Positions 50,001 to 61,668 of a stretch of 64,000 bases of DNA are shown here, piece by piece. Both the position numbers and the translations under genes were made by a program. The stretch lies in NCBI GenBank assembly GCA_029224185.1, contig CM055191.1, forward strand, positions 25,737,805-25,801,804. The letters are read 5' to 3'. The notes beneath the pieces are model-generated. The model saw only the letters and a program-made list of their open reading frames with translations, had not been told where the DNA came from and made no database searches. Position 1 is the stretch's first letter. Every line of letters starts with the position of its first letter. Origin of the DNA: Karalla daura. Taxonomy: Eukaryota > Chordata > Actinopteri > Chaetodontiformes > Leiognathidae.

Positions 50001-50874
50001 CACACACCAAATCGTGTCAGGGCGTTCTGGAGACTGTCCCCTACGGCGTGACAGTGAGCTCATATTCCAGATAGGTGAAAGCGCAGTCTCCATAGAGCCA
50101 AATGTTTATCACTTGGCCAATTTGGCTTTTTCCCATAAGAATGAATGGGAAAAAAAGAACTCCACAAACAAACATTCGCAACTTTGCCATTCTTTGACTT
50201 TGAAACTTCATTTTCATTTCAAAAATTGAAGAATCTTGTGGCTTGTTTGTGTAGCGAGTTGCACGCTGATAGGTTGTATGGTTTTTCAGCAGCACCTCTT
50301 CTCGACGACCATGTGCCCAGGTACCTGCTCCAATGTCTCCTCTGCTGACATGGTCATACAAAGTGATGAGGCGTCCAGCTTCAATGCACCCCAGCATATG
50401 GCACAGGCCCTGGGAGACTCCCAGAGTTTGAAAGGGCCCCCTCAGCATTGGGCATGTCCAATCTCTTCTTAGCACCGGGCCGACATGCGGGATCGCTTAA
50501 AAATCATCTCTCGTTGTGCTCTTTTCACGCTGCTCCCAGCCACACCCGAAGCAGCAGACAAATTCTTTTTTCCAGTTTTGTAGGAAGATTGGTGCTCTCT
50601 CATGCGGGGCAGGCCATAAACCCGTGCGCCTTGTGAAATTTAAACGACGAGCCTCATCGTAGGCCCAGTGCAGCCTTTTCTCTCCATAAGCCCCCATTCA
50701 TTGTCCCACCACTGCCATCAATGTTAAACGTTACACTACTCCTCGCGACTGTGGCCACAGTTCTCATAGTACACACACCAAATCGTGTCAGGGCGTTCTG
50801 GAGACTGTCCCCTACGGCTTGACAGTTAGCTCATATTCCAGATAGGTGAAAGCGCAGTCTCCATAGAGCCAAAT
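47019..50874 (+). repeat. 5-monomer higher-order repeat (3,856 bp), copy 1, monomers 62-66
   Basis: Monomers start at 47019 (772 bp), 47791, 48562, 49333 and 50104, types BBACC. The next 3,856 bp repeat it almost exactly. By eye I found only three substitutions between the two units: 47035 (t against a), 49109 (a against g) and, in the next unit, 53466 (c against t). The two type C members, 65 and 66, are near-duplicates differing mainly at their 3' ends, so the fifth member probably arose by duplicating the fourth. Confidence 0.93.
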
Positions 50875-53800
50875 GTTTATCACATGGCCAAATAGGTTCT
50901 TTCCCATAAGAATGAATGGGGAAATGAGAACTCCACAAACAAACATTCGCAACGTTGCCATACTTTGACTTTGAAACTTCATTTTCATTTCAAAAATTGA
51001 AGAATCTTGTGGTGTGTTTGTAGAGCGAGTTGCACGCTGATAGGTTGTATGGTTTTTCAGCAGCACCTCTTCTCGACAACCATGTGCTCAAGTTCCTGCT
51101 CCATTGTCTCCATCTGCTGACATGGTCATACAAAGTGATGAGGCGTCCAGCTTCAATGCACCCCAGCAGATGGCACAGGCCCTGGGAGACTCCCAGAGTT
51201 TGAAAGGGCCCCCTCAGCATTGGGCATGTCCAATCTCTTCTTAGCACCGGGCCGACATGCGGGATCGCTTAAACATCAGCTCTCGTTTCGCTCTTTTCAC
51301 GCTGCTCCCAGCCACACCCGAAGCAGCAGACAAATTCTTTTTTCCAGTTTTGTAGGAAGATTGGTGCTCTCTCGTGCGGGGCAGGCCATAAACCCGTGCG
51401 CCTTGTGAAATTTAAACGACGAGCCTCATCGTAGGCCCAGTGCAGCCTTTTCTCTCCATAAGCCCCCATTCATTGTCCCACCACTGCCATCAATGTTAAA
51501 CGTTACACTACTCCTCGCGACTGTGGCCACAGTTCTCATAGTACACACACCAAATCGTGTCAGGGCGTTCTGGAAACTCTCCCCTACGGCTTGACAGTTA
51601 GCTCATATTCCAGATAGGTGAAAGCGCAGTCTCCATAGAGCCAAATGTTTATCACTTGGCCAAATAGGTTCTTTCCCATAAGAATGAATGGGGAAAAGAG
51701 AACTCCACAAACAAACATTCGCAACGTTGCCATACTTTGACTTTGAAACTTCATTTTCATTTCAAAAATTGAAGAATCTTGTGGTGTGTTTGTAGAGCGA
51801 GTTGCACGCTGATAGGTTGTATGGTTTTTCAGCAGCACCTCTTCTCGACAACCATGTGCTCAAGTTCCTGCTCCATTGTCTCCTCTGCTGACATGGTCAT
51901 ACAAAGTGATGAGGCGTCCACCTTCAATGCACCCCAGCAGATGGCACAGGCCCTGGGAGACTCCCAGAGTTTGAAAGGGCCCCCTCAGCATTGGGCATGT
52001 CCAATCTCTTCTTAGCACCGGGCCGACATGCGGGATCGCTTAAAAATCAGCTCTCGTTTCGCTCTTTTCACGCTGCTCCCAGCCACACCCGAAGCAGCAG
52101 ACAAATTCTTTTTTCCAGTTTTGTAGGAACATTGGTGCTCTCTCATGCGGGTTAGGCCATAAACCCGTGCGCCTTGTGAAATTTAAACGACGAGCCTCAT
52201 CGTAGGCCCAGTGCAGCCTTTTCTCTCCATAAGCCCCCATTCATTGTCCAACCGCTGCCATCAATGTTAAACGTTACACTACTCCTCGCGACTGTGGCCA
52301 CAGTTCTCATAGTACACACACCAAATCGTGTCAGGGCGTTCTGGAGACTGTCCCCTACGGCGTGACAGTGAGCTCATATTCCAGATAGGTGAAAGCGCAG
52401 TCTCCATAGAGCCAAATGTTTATCACTTGGCCAATTCGGCTCGTTCCCATAAGAATGAATGGGAAAAACAGAACTCCACAAACAAACATTCGCAACGTTG
52501 CCATACTTTGGCTTTGAAACTTCATTTTCATTTCAAAAATTGAAGAATCTTGTGGTGTGTTTGTAGAGCGAGTTGCACGCTGATAGTTTGTATGGTTTTT
52601 CAGCAGCACCTCTTCTCGACGACCATGTGCTCAGGTACCTGCTCCAATGTCTCCTCTGCTGACATGGTAATACAAAGTGATGAGGCGTCCAGCTTCAATG
52701 CACCCCAGCAGATGGCACAGGCCCTGGGAGACTCCCAGAGTTTGAAAGGGCCCCCTCAGCATTGGGCATGTCCAATCTCTTCTTAGCACCGGGCCGACAT
52801 GCGGGATCGCTTAAAAATCAGCTCTCGTTTCGCTCTTTTCACGCTGCTCCCTGCCACACCCGAAGCAGCAGACAAATTCTTTTTTCCAGTTTTGTAGGAA
52901 CATTGGTGCTCTCTCATGCGGGGCAGGCCATAAACCCGTGCGCCTTGTGAAATTTAAACGACGAGCCTCATCGTAGGCCCAGTGCAGCCTTTTCTCTCCA
53001 TGAGCCCCCATTCATTGTCCCACCACAGCCATCAATGTTAAACGTTACACTACTCCTCGCGTCTGTGGCCACAGTTCTCATAGTACACACACCAAATCGT
53101 GTCAGGGCGTTCTGGAGACTGTCCCCTACGGCGTGACAGTGAGCTCATATTCCAGATAGGTGAAAGCGCAGTCTCCACAGAGCCAAATGTTTATCACTTG
53201 GCCAATTTGGCTTTTTCCCATAAGAATGAATGGGAAAAAAAGAACTCCACAAACAAACATTCGCAACTTTGCCATTCTTTGACTTTGAAACTTCATTTTC
53301 ATTTCAAAAATTGAAGAATCTTGTGGCTTGTTTGTGTAGCGAGTTGCACGCTGATAGGTTGTATGGTTTTTCAGCAGCACCTCTTCTCGACGACCATGTG
53401 CCCAGGTACCTGCTCCAATGTCTCCTCTGCTGACATGGTCATACAAAGTGATGAGGCGTCCAGCTCCAATGCACCCCAGCATATGGCACAGGCCCTGGGA
53501 GACTCCCAGAGTTTGAAAGGGCCCCCTCAGCATTGGGCATGTCCAATCTCTTCTTAGCACCGGGCCGACATGCGGGATCGCTTAAAAATCATCTCTCGTT
53601 GTGCTCTTTTCACGCTGCTCCCAGCCACACCCGAAGCAGCAGACAAATTCTTTTTTCCAGTTTTGTAGGAAGATTGGTGCTCTCTCATGCGGGGCAGGCC
53701 ATAAACCCGTGCGCCTTGTGAAATTTAAACGACGAGCCTCATCGTAGGCCCAGTGCAGCCTTTTCTCTCCATGAGCCCCCATTCATTGTCCCACCACAGC

Positions 53801-54730
53801 CATCAATGTTAAACGTTACACTACTCCTCGCGTCTGTGGCCACAGTTCTCATAGTACACACACCAAATCGTGTCAGGGCGTTCTGGAGACTGTCCCCTAC
53901 GGCGTGACAGTGAGCTCATATTCCAGATAGGTGAAAGCGCAGTCTCCATAGAGCCAAATGTTTATCACTTGGCCAATTTGGCTTTTTCCCATAAGAATGA
54001 ATGGGAAAAAAAGAACTCCACAAACAAACATTCGCAACTTTGCCATTCTTTGACTTTGAAACTTCATTTTCATTTCAAAAATTGAAGAATCTTGTGGCTT
54101 GTTTGTGTAGCGAGTTGCACGCTGATAGGTTGTATGGTTTTTCAGCAGCACCTCTTCTCGACGACCATGTGCCCAGGTACCTGCTCCAATGTCTCCTCTG
54201 CTGACATGGTCATACAAAGTGATGAGGCGTCCAGCTTCAATGCACCCCAGCATATGGCACAGGCCCTGGGAGACTCCCAGAGTTTGAAAGGGCCCCCTCA
54301 GCATTGGGCATGTCCAATCTCTTCTTAGCACCGGGCCGACATGCGGGATCGCTTAAAAATCATCTCTCGTTGTGCTCTTTTCACGCTGCTCCCAGCCACA
54401 CCCGAAGCAGCAGACAAATTCTTTTTTCCAGTTTTGTAGGAAGATTGGTGCTCTCTCATGCGGGGCAGGCCATAAACCCGTGCGCCTTGTGAAATTTAAA
54501 CGACGAGCCTCATCGTAGGCCCAGTGCAGCCTTTTCTCTCCATAAGCCCCCATTCATTGTCCCACCACTGCCATCAATGTTAAACGTTACACTACTCCTC
54601 GCGACTGTGGCCACAGTTCTCATAGTACACACACCAAATCGTGTCAGGGCGTTCTGGAGACTGTCCCCTACGGCTTGACAGTTAGCTCATATTCCAGATA
54701 GGTGAAAGCGCAGTCTCCATAGAGCCAAAT
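50875..54730 (+). repeat. 5-monomer higher-order repeat (3,856 bp), copy 2, monomers 67-71
   Basis: Monomers start at 50875 (772 bp), 51647, 52418, 53189 and 53960, types BBACC. It is the central and most regular copy. Its private change is ccagctccaatg at 53466 inside the otherwise nearly invariant core. Near identity with the flanking copies makes this the most recently amplified part of the window together with the 14-mer. Confidence 0.93.
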
Positions 54731-57700
54731 GTTTATCACATGGCCAAATAGGTTCTTTCCCATAAGAATGAATGGGGAAATGAGAACTCCACAAACAAAC
54801 ATTCGCAACGTTGCCATACTTTGACTTTGAAACTTCATTTTCATTTCAAAAATTGAAGAATCTTGTGGTGTGTTTGTAGAGCGAGTTGCACGCTGATAGG
54901 TTGTATGGTTTTTCAGCAGCACCTCTTCTCGACAACCATGTGCTCAAGTTCCTGCTCCATTGTCTCCATCTGCTGACATGGTCATACAAAGTGATGAGGC
55001 GTCCAGCTTCAATGCACCCCAGCAGATGGCACAGGCCCTGGGAGACTCCCAGAGTTTGAAAGGGCCCCCTCAGCATTGGGCATGTCCAATCTCTTCTTAG
55101 CACCGGGCCGACATGCGGGATCGCTTAAACATCAGCTCTCGTTTCGCTCTTTTCACGCTGCTCCCAGCCACACCCGAAGCAGCAGACAAATTCTTTTTTC
55201 CAGTTTTGTAGGAAGATTGGTGCTCTCTCGTGCGGGGCAGGCCATAAACCCGTGCGCCTTGTGAAATTTAAACGACGAGCCTCATCGTAGGCCCAGTGCA
55301 GCCTTTTCTCTCCATAAGCCCCCATTCATTGTCCCACCACTGCCATCAATGTTAAACGTTACACTACTCCTCGCGACTGTGGCCACAGTTCTCATAGTAC
55401 ACACACCAAATCGTGTCAGGGCGTTCTGGAAACTCTCCCCTACGGCTTGACAGTTAGCTCATATTCCAGATAGGTGAAAGCGCAGTCTCCATAGAGCCAA
55501 ATGTTTATCACTTGGCCAAATAGGTTCTTTCCCATAAGAATGAATGGGGAAAAGAGAACTCCACAAACAAACATTCGCAACGTTGCCATACTTTGACTTT
55601 GAAACTTCATTTTCATTTCAAAAATTGAAGAATCTTGTGGTGTGTTTGTAGAGCGAGTTGCACGCTGATAGGTTGTATGGTTTTTCAGCAGCACCTCTTC
55701 TCGACAACCATGTGCTCAAGTTCCTGCTCCATTGTCTCCTCTGCTGACATGGTCATACAAAGTGATGAGGCGTCCACCTTCAATGCACCCCAGCAGATGG
55801 CACAGGCCCTGGGAGACTCCCAGAGTTTGAAAGGGCCCCCTCAGCATTGGGCATGTCCAATCTCTTCTTAGCACCGGGCCGACATGCGGGATCGCTTAAA
55901 AATCAGCTCTCGTTTCGCTCTTTTCACGCTGCTCCCAGCCACACCCGAAGCAGCAGACAAATTCTTTTTTCCAGTTTTGTAGGAACATTGGTGCTCTCTC
56001 ATGCGGGTTAGGCCATAAACCCGTGCGCCTTGTGAAATTTAAACGACGAGCCTCATCGTAGGCCCAGTGCAGCCTTTTCTCTCCATAAGCCCCCATTCAT
56101 TGTCCAACCGCTGCCATCAATGTTAAACGTTACACTACTCCTCGCGACTGTGGCCACAGTTCTCATAGTACACACACCAAATCGTGTCAGGGCGTTCTGG
56201 AGACTGTCCCCTACGGCGTGACAGTGAGCTCATATTCCAGATAGGTGAAAGCGCAGTCTCCATAGAGCCAAATGTTTATCACTTGGCCAATTCGGCTCGT
56301 TCCCATAAGAATGAATGGGAAAAACAGAACTCCACAAACAAACATTCGCAACGTTGCCATACTTTGGCTTTGAAACTTCATTTTCATTTCAAAAATTGAA
56401 GAATCTTGTGGTGTGTTTGTAGAGCGAGTTGCACGCTGATAGTTTGTATGGTTTTTCAGCAGCACCTCTTCTCGACGACCATGTGCTCAGGTACCTGCTC
56501 CAATGTCTCCTCTGCTGACATGGTAATACAAAGTGATGAGGCGTCCAGCTTCAATGCACCCCAGCAGATGGCACAGGCCCTGGGAGACTCCCAGAGTTTG
56601 AAAGGGCCCCCTCAGCATTGGGCATGTCCAATCTCTTCTTAGCACCGGGCCGACATGCGGGATCGCTTAAAAATCAGCTCTCGTTTCGCTCTTTTCACGC
56701 TGCTCCCTGCCACACCCGAAGCAGCAGACAAATTCTTTTTTCCAGTTTTGTAGGAACATTGGTGCTCTCTCATGCGGGGCAGGCCATAAACCCGTGCGCC
56801 TTGTGAAATTTAAACGACGAGCCTCATCGTAGGCCCAGTGCAGCCTTTTCTCTCCATGAGCCCCCATTCATTGTCCCACCACAGCCATCAATGTTAAACG
56901 TTACACTACTCCTCGCGTCTGTGGCCACAGTTCTCATAGTACACACACCAAATCGTGTCAGGGCGTTCTGGAGACTGTCCCCTACGGCGTGACAGTGAGC
57001 TCATATTCCAGATAGGTGAAAGCGCAGTCTCCACAGAGCCAAATGTTTATCACTTGGCCAATTTGGCTTTTTCCCATAAGAATGAATGGGAAAAAAAGAA
57101 CTCCACAAACAAACATTCGCAACTTTGCCATTCTTTGACTTTGAAACTTCATTTTCATTTCAAAAATTGAAGAATCTTGTGGCTTGTTTGTGTAGCGAGT
57201 TGCACGCTGATAGGTTGTATGGTTTTTCAGCAGCACCTCTTCTCGACGACCATGTGCCCAGGTACCTGCTCCAATGTCTCCTCTGCTGACATGGTCATAC
57301 AAAGTGATGAGGCGTCCAGCTTCAATGCACCCCAGCATATGGCACAGGCCCTGGGAGACTCCCAGAGTTTGAAAGGGCCCCCTCAGCATTGGGCATGTCC
57401 AATCTCTTCTTAGCACCGGGCCGACATGCGGGATCGCTTAAAAATCATCTCTCGTTGTGCTCTTTTCACGCTGCTCCCAGCCACACCCGAAGCAGCAGAC
57501 AAATTCTTTTTTCCAGTTTTGTAGGAAGATTGGTGCTCTCTCATGCGGGGCAGGCCATAAACCCGTGCGCCTTGTGAAATTTAAACGACGAGCCTCATCG
57601 TAGGCCCAGTGCAGCCTTTTCTCTCCATAAGCCCCCATTCATTGTCCCACCACTGCCATCAATGTTAAACGTTACACTACTCCTCGCGACTGTGGCCACA

Positions 57701-58584
57701 GTTCTCATAGTACACACACCAAATCGTGTCAGGGCGTTCTGGAAACTCTCCCCTACGGCTTGACAGTTAGCTCATATTCCAGATAGGTGAAAGCGCAGTC
57801 TCCATAGAGCCAAATGTTTATCACTTGGCCAAATAGGTTCTTTCCCATAAGAATGAATGGGGAAAAGAGAACTCCACAAACAAACATTCGCAACGTTGCC
57901 ATACTTTGACTTTGAAACTTCATTTTCATTTCAAAAATTGAAGAATCTTGTGGTGTGTTTGTAGAGCGAGTTGCACGCTGATAGGTTGTATGGTTTTTCA
58001 GCAGCACCTCTTCTCGACAACCATGTGCTCAAGTTCCTGCTCCATTGTCTCCATCTGCTGACATGGTCATACAAAGTGATGAGGCGTCCACCTTCAATGC
58101 ACCCCAGCAGATGGCACAGGCCCTGGGAGACTCCCAGAGTTTGAAAGGGCCCCCTCAGCATTGGGCATGTCCAATCTCTTCTTAGCACCGGGCCGACATG
58201 CGGGATCGCTTAAAAATCAGCTCTCGTTTCGCTCTTTTCACGCTGCTCCCAGCCACACCCGAAGCAGCAGACAAATTCTTTTTTCCAGTTTTGTAGGAAC
58301 ATTGGTGCTCTCTCATGCGGGTTAGGCCATAAACCCGTGCGCCTTGTGAAATTTAAACGACGAGCCTCATTGTAGGCCCAGTGCAGCCTTTTCTCTCCAT
58401 GAGCCCCCATTCATTGTCCCACCACTGCCATCAATGCTAAACGCTACACTACTCGCGACTGTGGCCACAGTTCTCATACTACACACACCAAATCGTGTCA
58501 GGGCGTTCTGGAAACTCTCCCCTACGGCTTGACAGTTAGCTCATATTCCAGATTTGGGAAAGCGTTGTCTCCATCGAGCCAAAT
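54731..58584 (+). repeat. 5-monomer higher-order repeat, copy 3 with replaced last member, monomers 72-76
   Basis: Monomers start at 54731 (772 bp), 55503, 56274, 57045 and 57816 (769 bp), types BBACB. The first four match the earlier copies. The fifth is type B with the 1-bp insertion at 58053 and the 3-bp deletion near 58453, closely resembling monomer 45. Its last 60 bases introduce a new variant, gatttgggaaagcgttgtct, where all copies to the left have gataggtgaaagcgcagtct. This monomer is the boundary between the pentamer domain and the divergent right-hand domain. Confidence 0.9.
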
Positions 58585-61500
58585 GTTTATCACTTGGCCA
58601 ATTTGGCTTTTTCCCATAAGAATGAATGGGAAAAACAGAAATCCACAAACAAACATTCGCAACGTTGCCATACTTTGACTTTGAAACTTCATTTTCATTT
58701 AAAAATTTGAAGAATCTTGTGGTGTGTTTGTGGAGCGAGTTGCACGCTGATAGGTTGTATGGTTTTTCAGCAGCACCTCTTCTCGACGACCATGTGCTCA
58801 GGTACCTGCTCCAATGTCTCCTCTGCTGACATGGTAATACAAAGTGATGAGGCGTCCAGCTTCAATGCACCCCAGCAGATGGCACAGGCCCTGGGAGACT
58901 CCCAGAGTTTGAAAGGGCCCCCTCAGCATTGGGCATGTCCAATCTCTTCTTAGCACCGGGCCGACATACGGGATCGCTTAAAAATCAGCTCTCGTTTCGC
59001 TCTTTTCACGCTGCTCCCTGCCACACCCGAAGCAGCAGACAAATTCTTTTTTCCAGTTTTGTAGGAACATTGGTGCTCTCTCATGCGGGGCAGGCCATAA
59101 ACCCGTGCGCCTTGTGAAATTTAAACGACGAGCCTCATCGTAGGCCCAGTGCAGCCTTTTCTCTCCATGAGCCCCCATTCATTGTCCCACCACAGCCATC
59201 AATGTTAAACGTTACACTACTCCTCGCGTCTGTGGCCACAGTTCTCATAGTACACACACCAAATCGTGTCAGGGCGTTCTGGAGACTGTCCCCTACGGCG
59301 TGACAGTGAGCTCATATTCCAGATAGGTGAAAGCGCAGTCTCCATAGAGCCAAATGTTTATCACTTGGCCAATTTGGCTTTTTCCCATAAGAATGAATGG
59401 GAAAAACAGAACTCCACAAACAAACATTCACAACTTTGCCATTCTTTGACTTTGAAACTTCATTTTCATTTCAAAAATTGAAGAATCTTGTGGCATGTTT
59501 TTGTAGCGAGTTGCACGCTGATAGGTTGTATGGTTTGTCAGCAGCACCTCTTCTCGACGACCATGTGCTCAGGTACCTGCTCCAATGTCTCCTCTGCTGA
59601 CATGGTAATACAAAGTGATGAGGCGTCCAGCTTCAATGCACCCCAGCATATGGCACAGGCCCTGGGAGACTCCCAGAGTTTGAAAGGGCCCCCTCAGCAT
59701 TGGGCATGTCCAATCTCTTCTTCGCACCGGGCCGACATGCGGGATCGCTTAAAAATCAGCTCTCGTTTCGCTCTTTTCACGCTGCTCCCAGCCACACCCG
59801 AAGCAGCAGACAAATTCTTTTTTCCAGTTTTGTAGGAAGATTGGTGCTCTCTCATGCGGGGCAGGCCATAAACCCGTGCGCCTTGTGAAATTTAAACGAC
59901 GAGCCTCATCGTAGGCCCAGTGCAGCCTTTTCTCTCCATAAGCCCCCATTCATTGTCCCACCACTGCCATCAATGTTAAACATTACACTACTCCTCGCGA
60001 CTGTGGCCACAGTTCTCATACTACACACACCAAATCGTGTCAGGGCGTTCTGGAAACTCTCCCCTACGGCTTGACAGTTAGGTCATATTCCAGATTTGGG
60101 AAAGCGTTGTCTCCATAGAGCCAAATGTTTATCACTTGGCCAATTTGGCTTTTTCCCATAAGAATGAATGGGAAAAACAGAAATCCACAAACAAACATTC
60201 GCAACGTTGCCATACTTTGACTTTGAAACTTCATTTTCATTTAAAAATTTGAAGAATCTTGTGGTGTGTTTGTAGAGCGAGTTGCACGCTGATAGGTTGT
60301 ATGGTTTTTCAGCAGCACCTCTTCTCGACGACCATGTGCTCAGGTACCTGCTCCAATGTCTCCTCTGCTGACATGGTCATACAAAGTGATGAGGCGTCCA
60401 GCTTCAATGCACCCCAGCAGATGGCACAGGCCCTGGGAGACTCCCAGAGTTTGAAAGGGCCCCCTCAGCATTGGGCATGTCCAATCTCTTCTTAGCACCG
60501 GGCCGACATACGGGATCGCTTAAAAATCAGCTCTCGTTTCGCTCTTTTCACGCTGCTCCCAGTCACAGCTGAAGCAGCAGACAAATTCTTTTTTCCAGTT
60601 TTGTAGGAAGATTGGTGCTCTCTCATGCGGGGCAGGCCATAAACCCTTGCGCCTTGTGAAATTTAAACGACGAGCCTCATCGTAGGCCCAGTGCAGCCTT
60701 TTCTCTCCATGAGCCCCCATTCATTGTCCCACCACAGCCATCAATGTTAAACGTTACACTACTCCTCGCGTCTGTGGCCACAGTTCTCATAGTACACACA
60801 CCAAATCGTGTCAGGGCGTTCTGGAGACTGTCCCCTACGGCGTGACAGTGAGCTCATATTCCAGATAGGTGAAAGCGCAGTCTCCATAGAGCCAAATGTT
60901 TATCACTTGGCCAATTTGGCTTTTTCCCATAAGAATGAATGGGAAAAACAGAAATCCACAAACAAACATTCGCAACGTTGCCATACTTTGACTTTGAAAC
61001 TTCATTTTCATTTAAAAATTTGAAGAATCTTGTGGTGTGTTTGTAGAGCGAGTTGCACGCTGATAGGTTGTATGGTTTTTCAGCAGCACCTCTTCTCGAC
61101 GACCATGTGCTCAGGTACCTGCTCCAATGTCTCCTCTGCTGACATGGTCATACAAAGTGACGAGGCGTCCAGCTTCAATGCACCCCAGCATATGGCACAG
61201 GCCCTGGGAGACTCCCAGAGTTTGAAAGGGCCCCCTCAGCATTGGGCATGTCCAATCTCTTCTTAGCACCAGGCCGACATGCGGGATCGCTTAAAAATCA
61301 GCTCTCGTTTCGCTCTTTTCACGCTGCTCCCAGCCACACCCGAAGCAGCAGACAAATTCTTTTTTCCAGTTTTGTAGGAACATTGGTGCTCTCTCATGCG
61401 GGGCAGGCCATGAACCCGTGCGCCTTGTGAAATTTAAACGACGAGCCTCATCGTAGGCCCAGTGCAGACTTTTCTCTCAATAAGCCCCCATTCATTGTCC

Positions 61501-61668
61501 AACCACTGCCATCAATGTTAAACGTTACACTACTCCTCGCGACTGTGGCCACAGTTCTCATACTACACACACCAAATCGTGTCAGGGCGTTCTGGAAACT
61601 CTCCCCTACGGCTTGACAGTTAGCTCATATTCCAGATTTGGGAAAGCGTTGTCTCCATAGAGCCAAAT
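58585..61668 (+). repeat. Right-hand 4-monomer higher-order repeat (3,084 bp), copy 1, monomers 77-80
   Basis: Monomers start at 58585, 59356, 60127 and 60898, all type C. Markers not found further left are cagaaatccac, catttaaaaatttgaag, ccgacatacggg, gatttgggaaagcgttg at the end of monomers 78 and 80, and gtggcatgtttttgtagcg in monomer 78. Private changes are commoner than elsewhere: cagtcacagctgaag near 60562, gtgacgaggcg near 61161, accaggccg near 61270 and ccatgaacccg near 61410. In monomer 78 the substitution at 59723 removes the TAG that ends the usual 78-codon forward frame. Confidence 0.9.
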
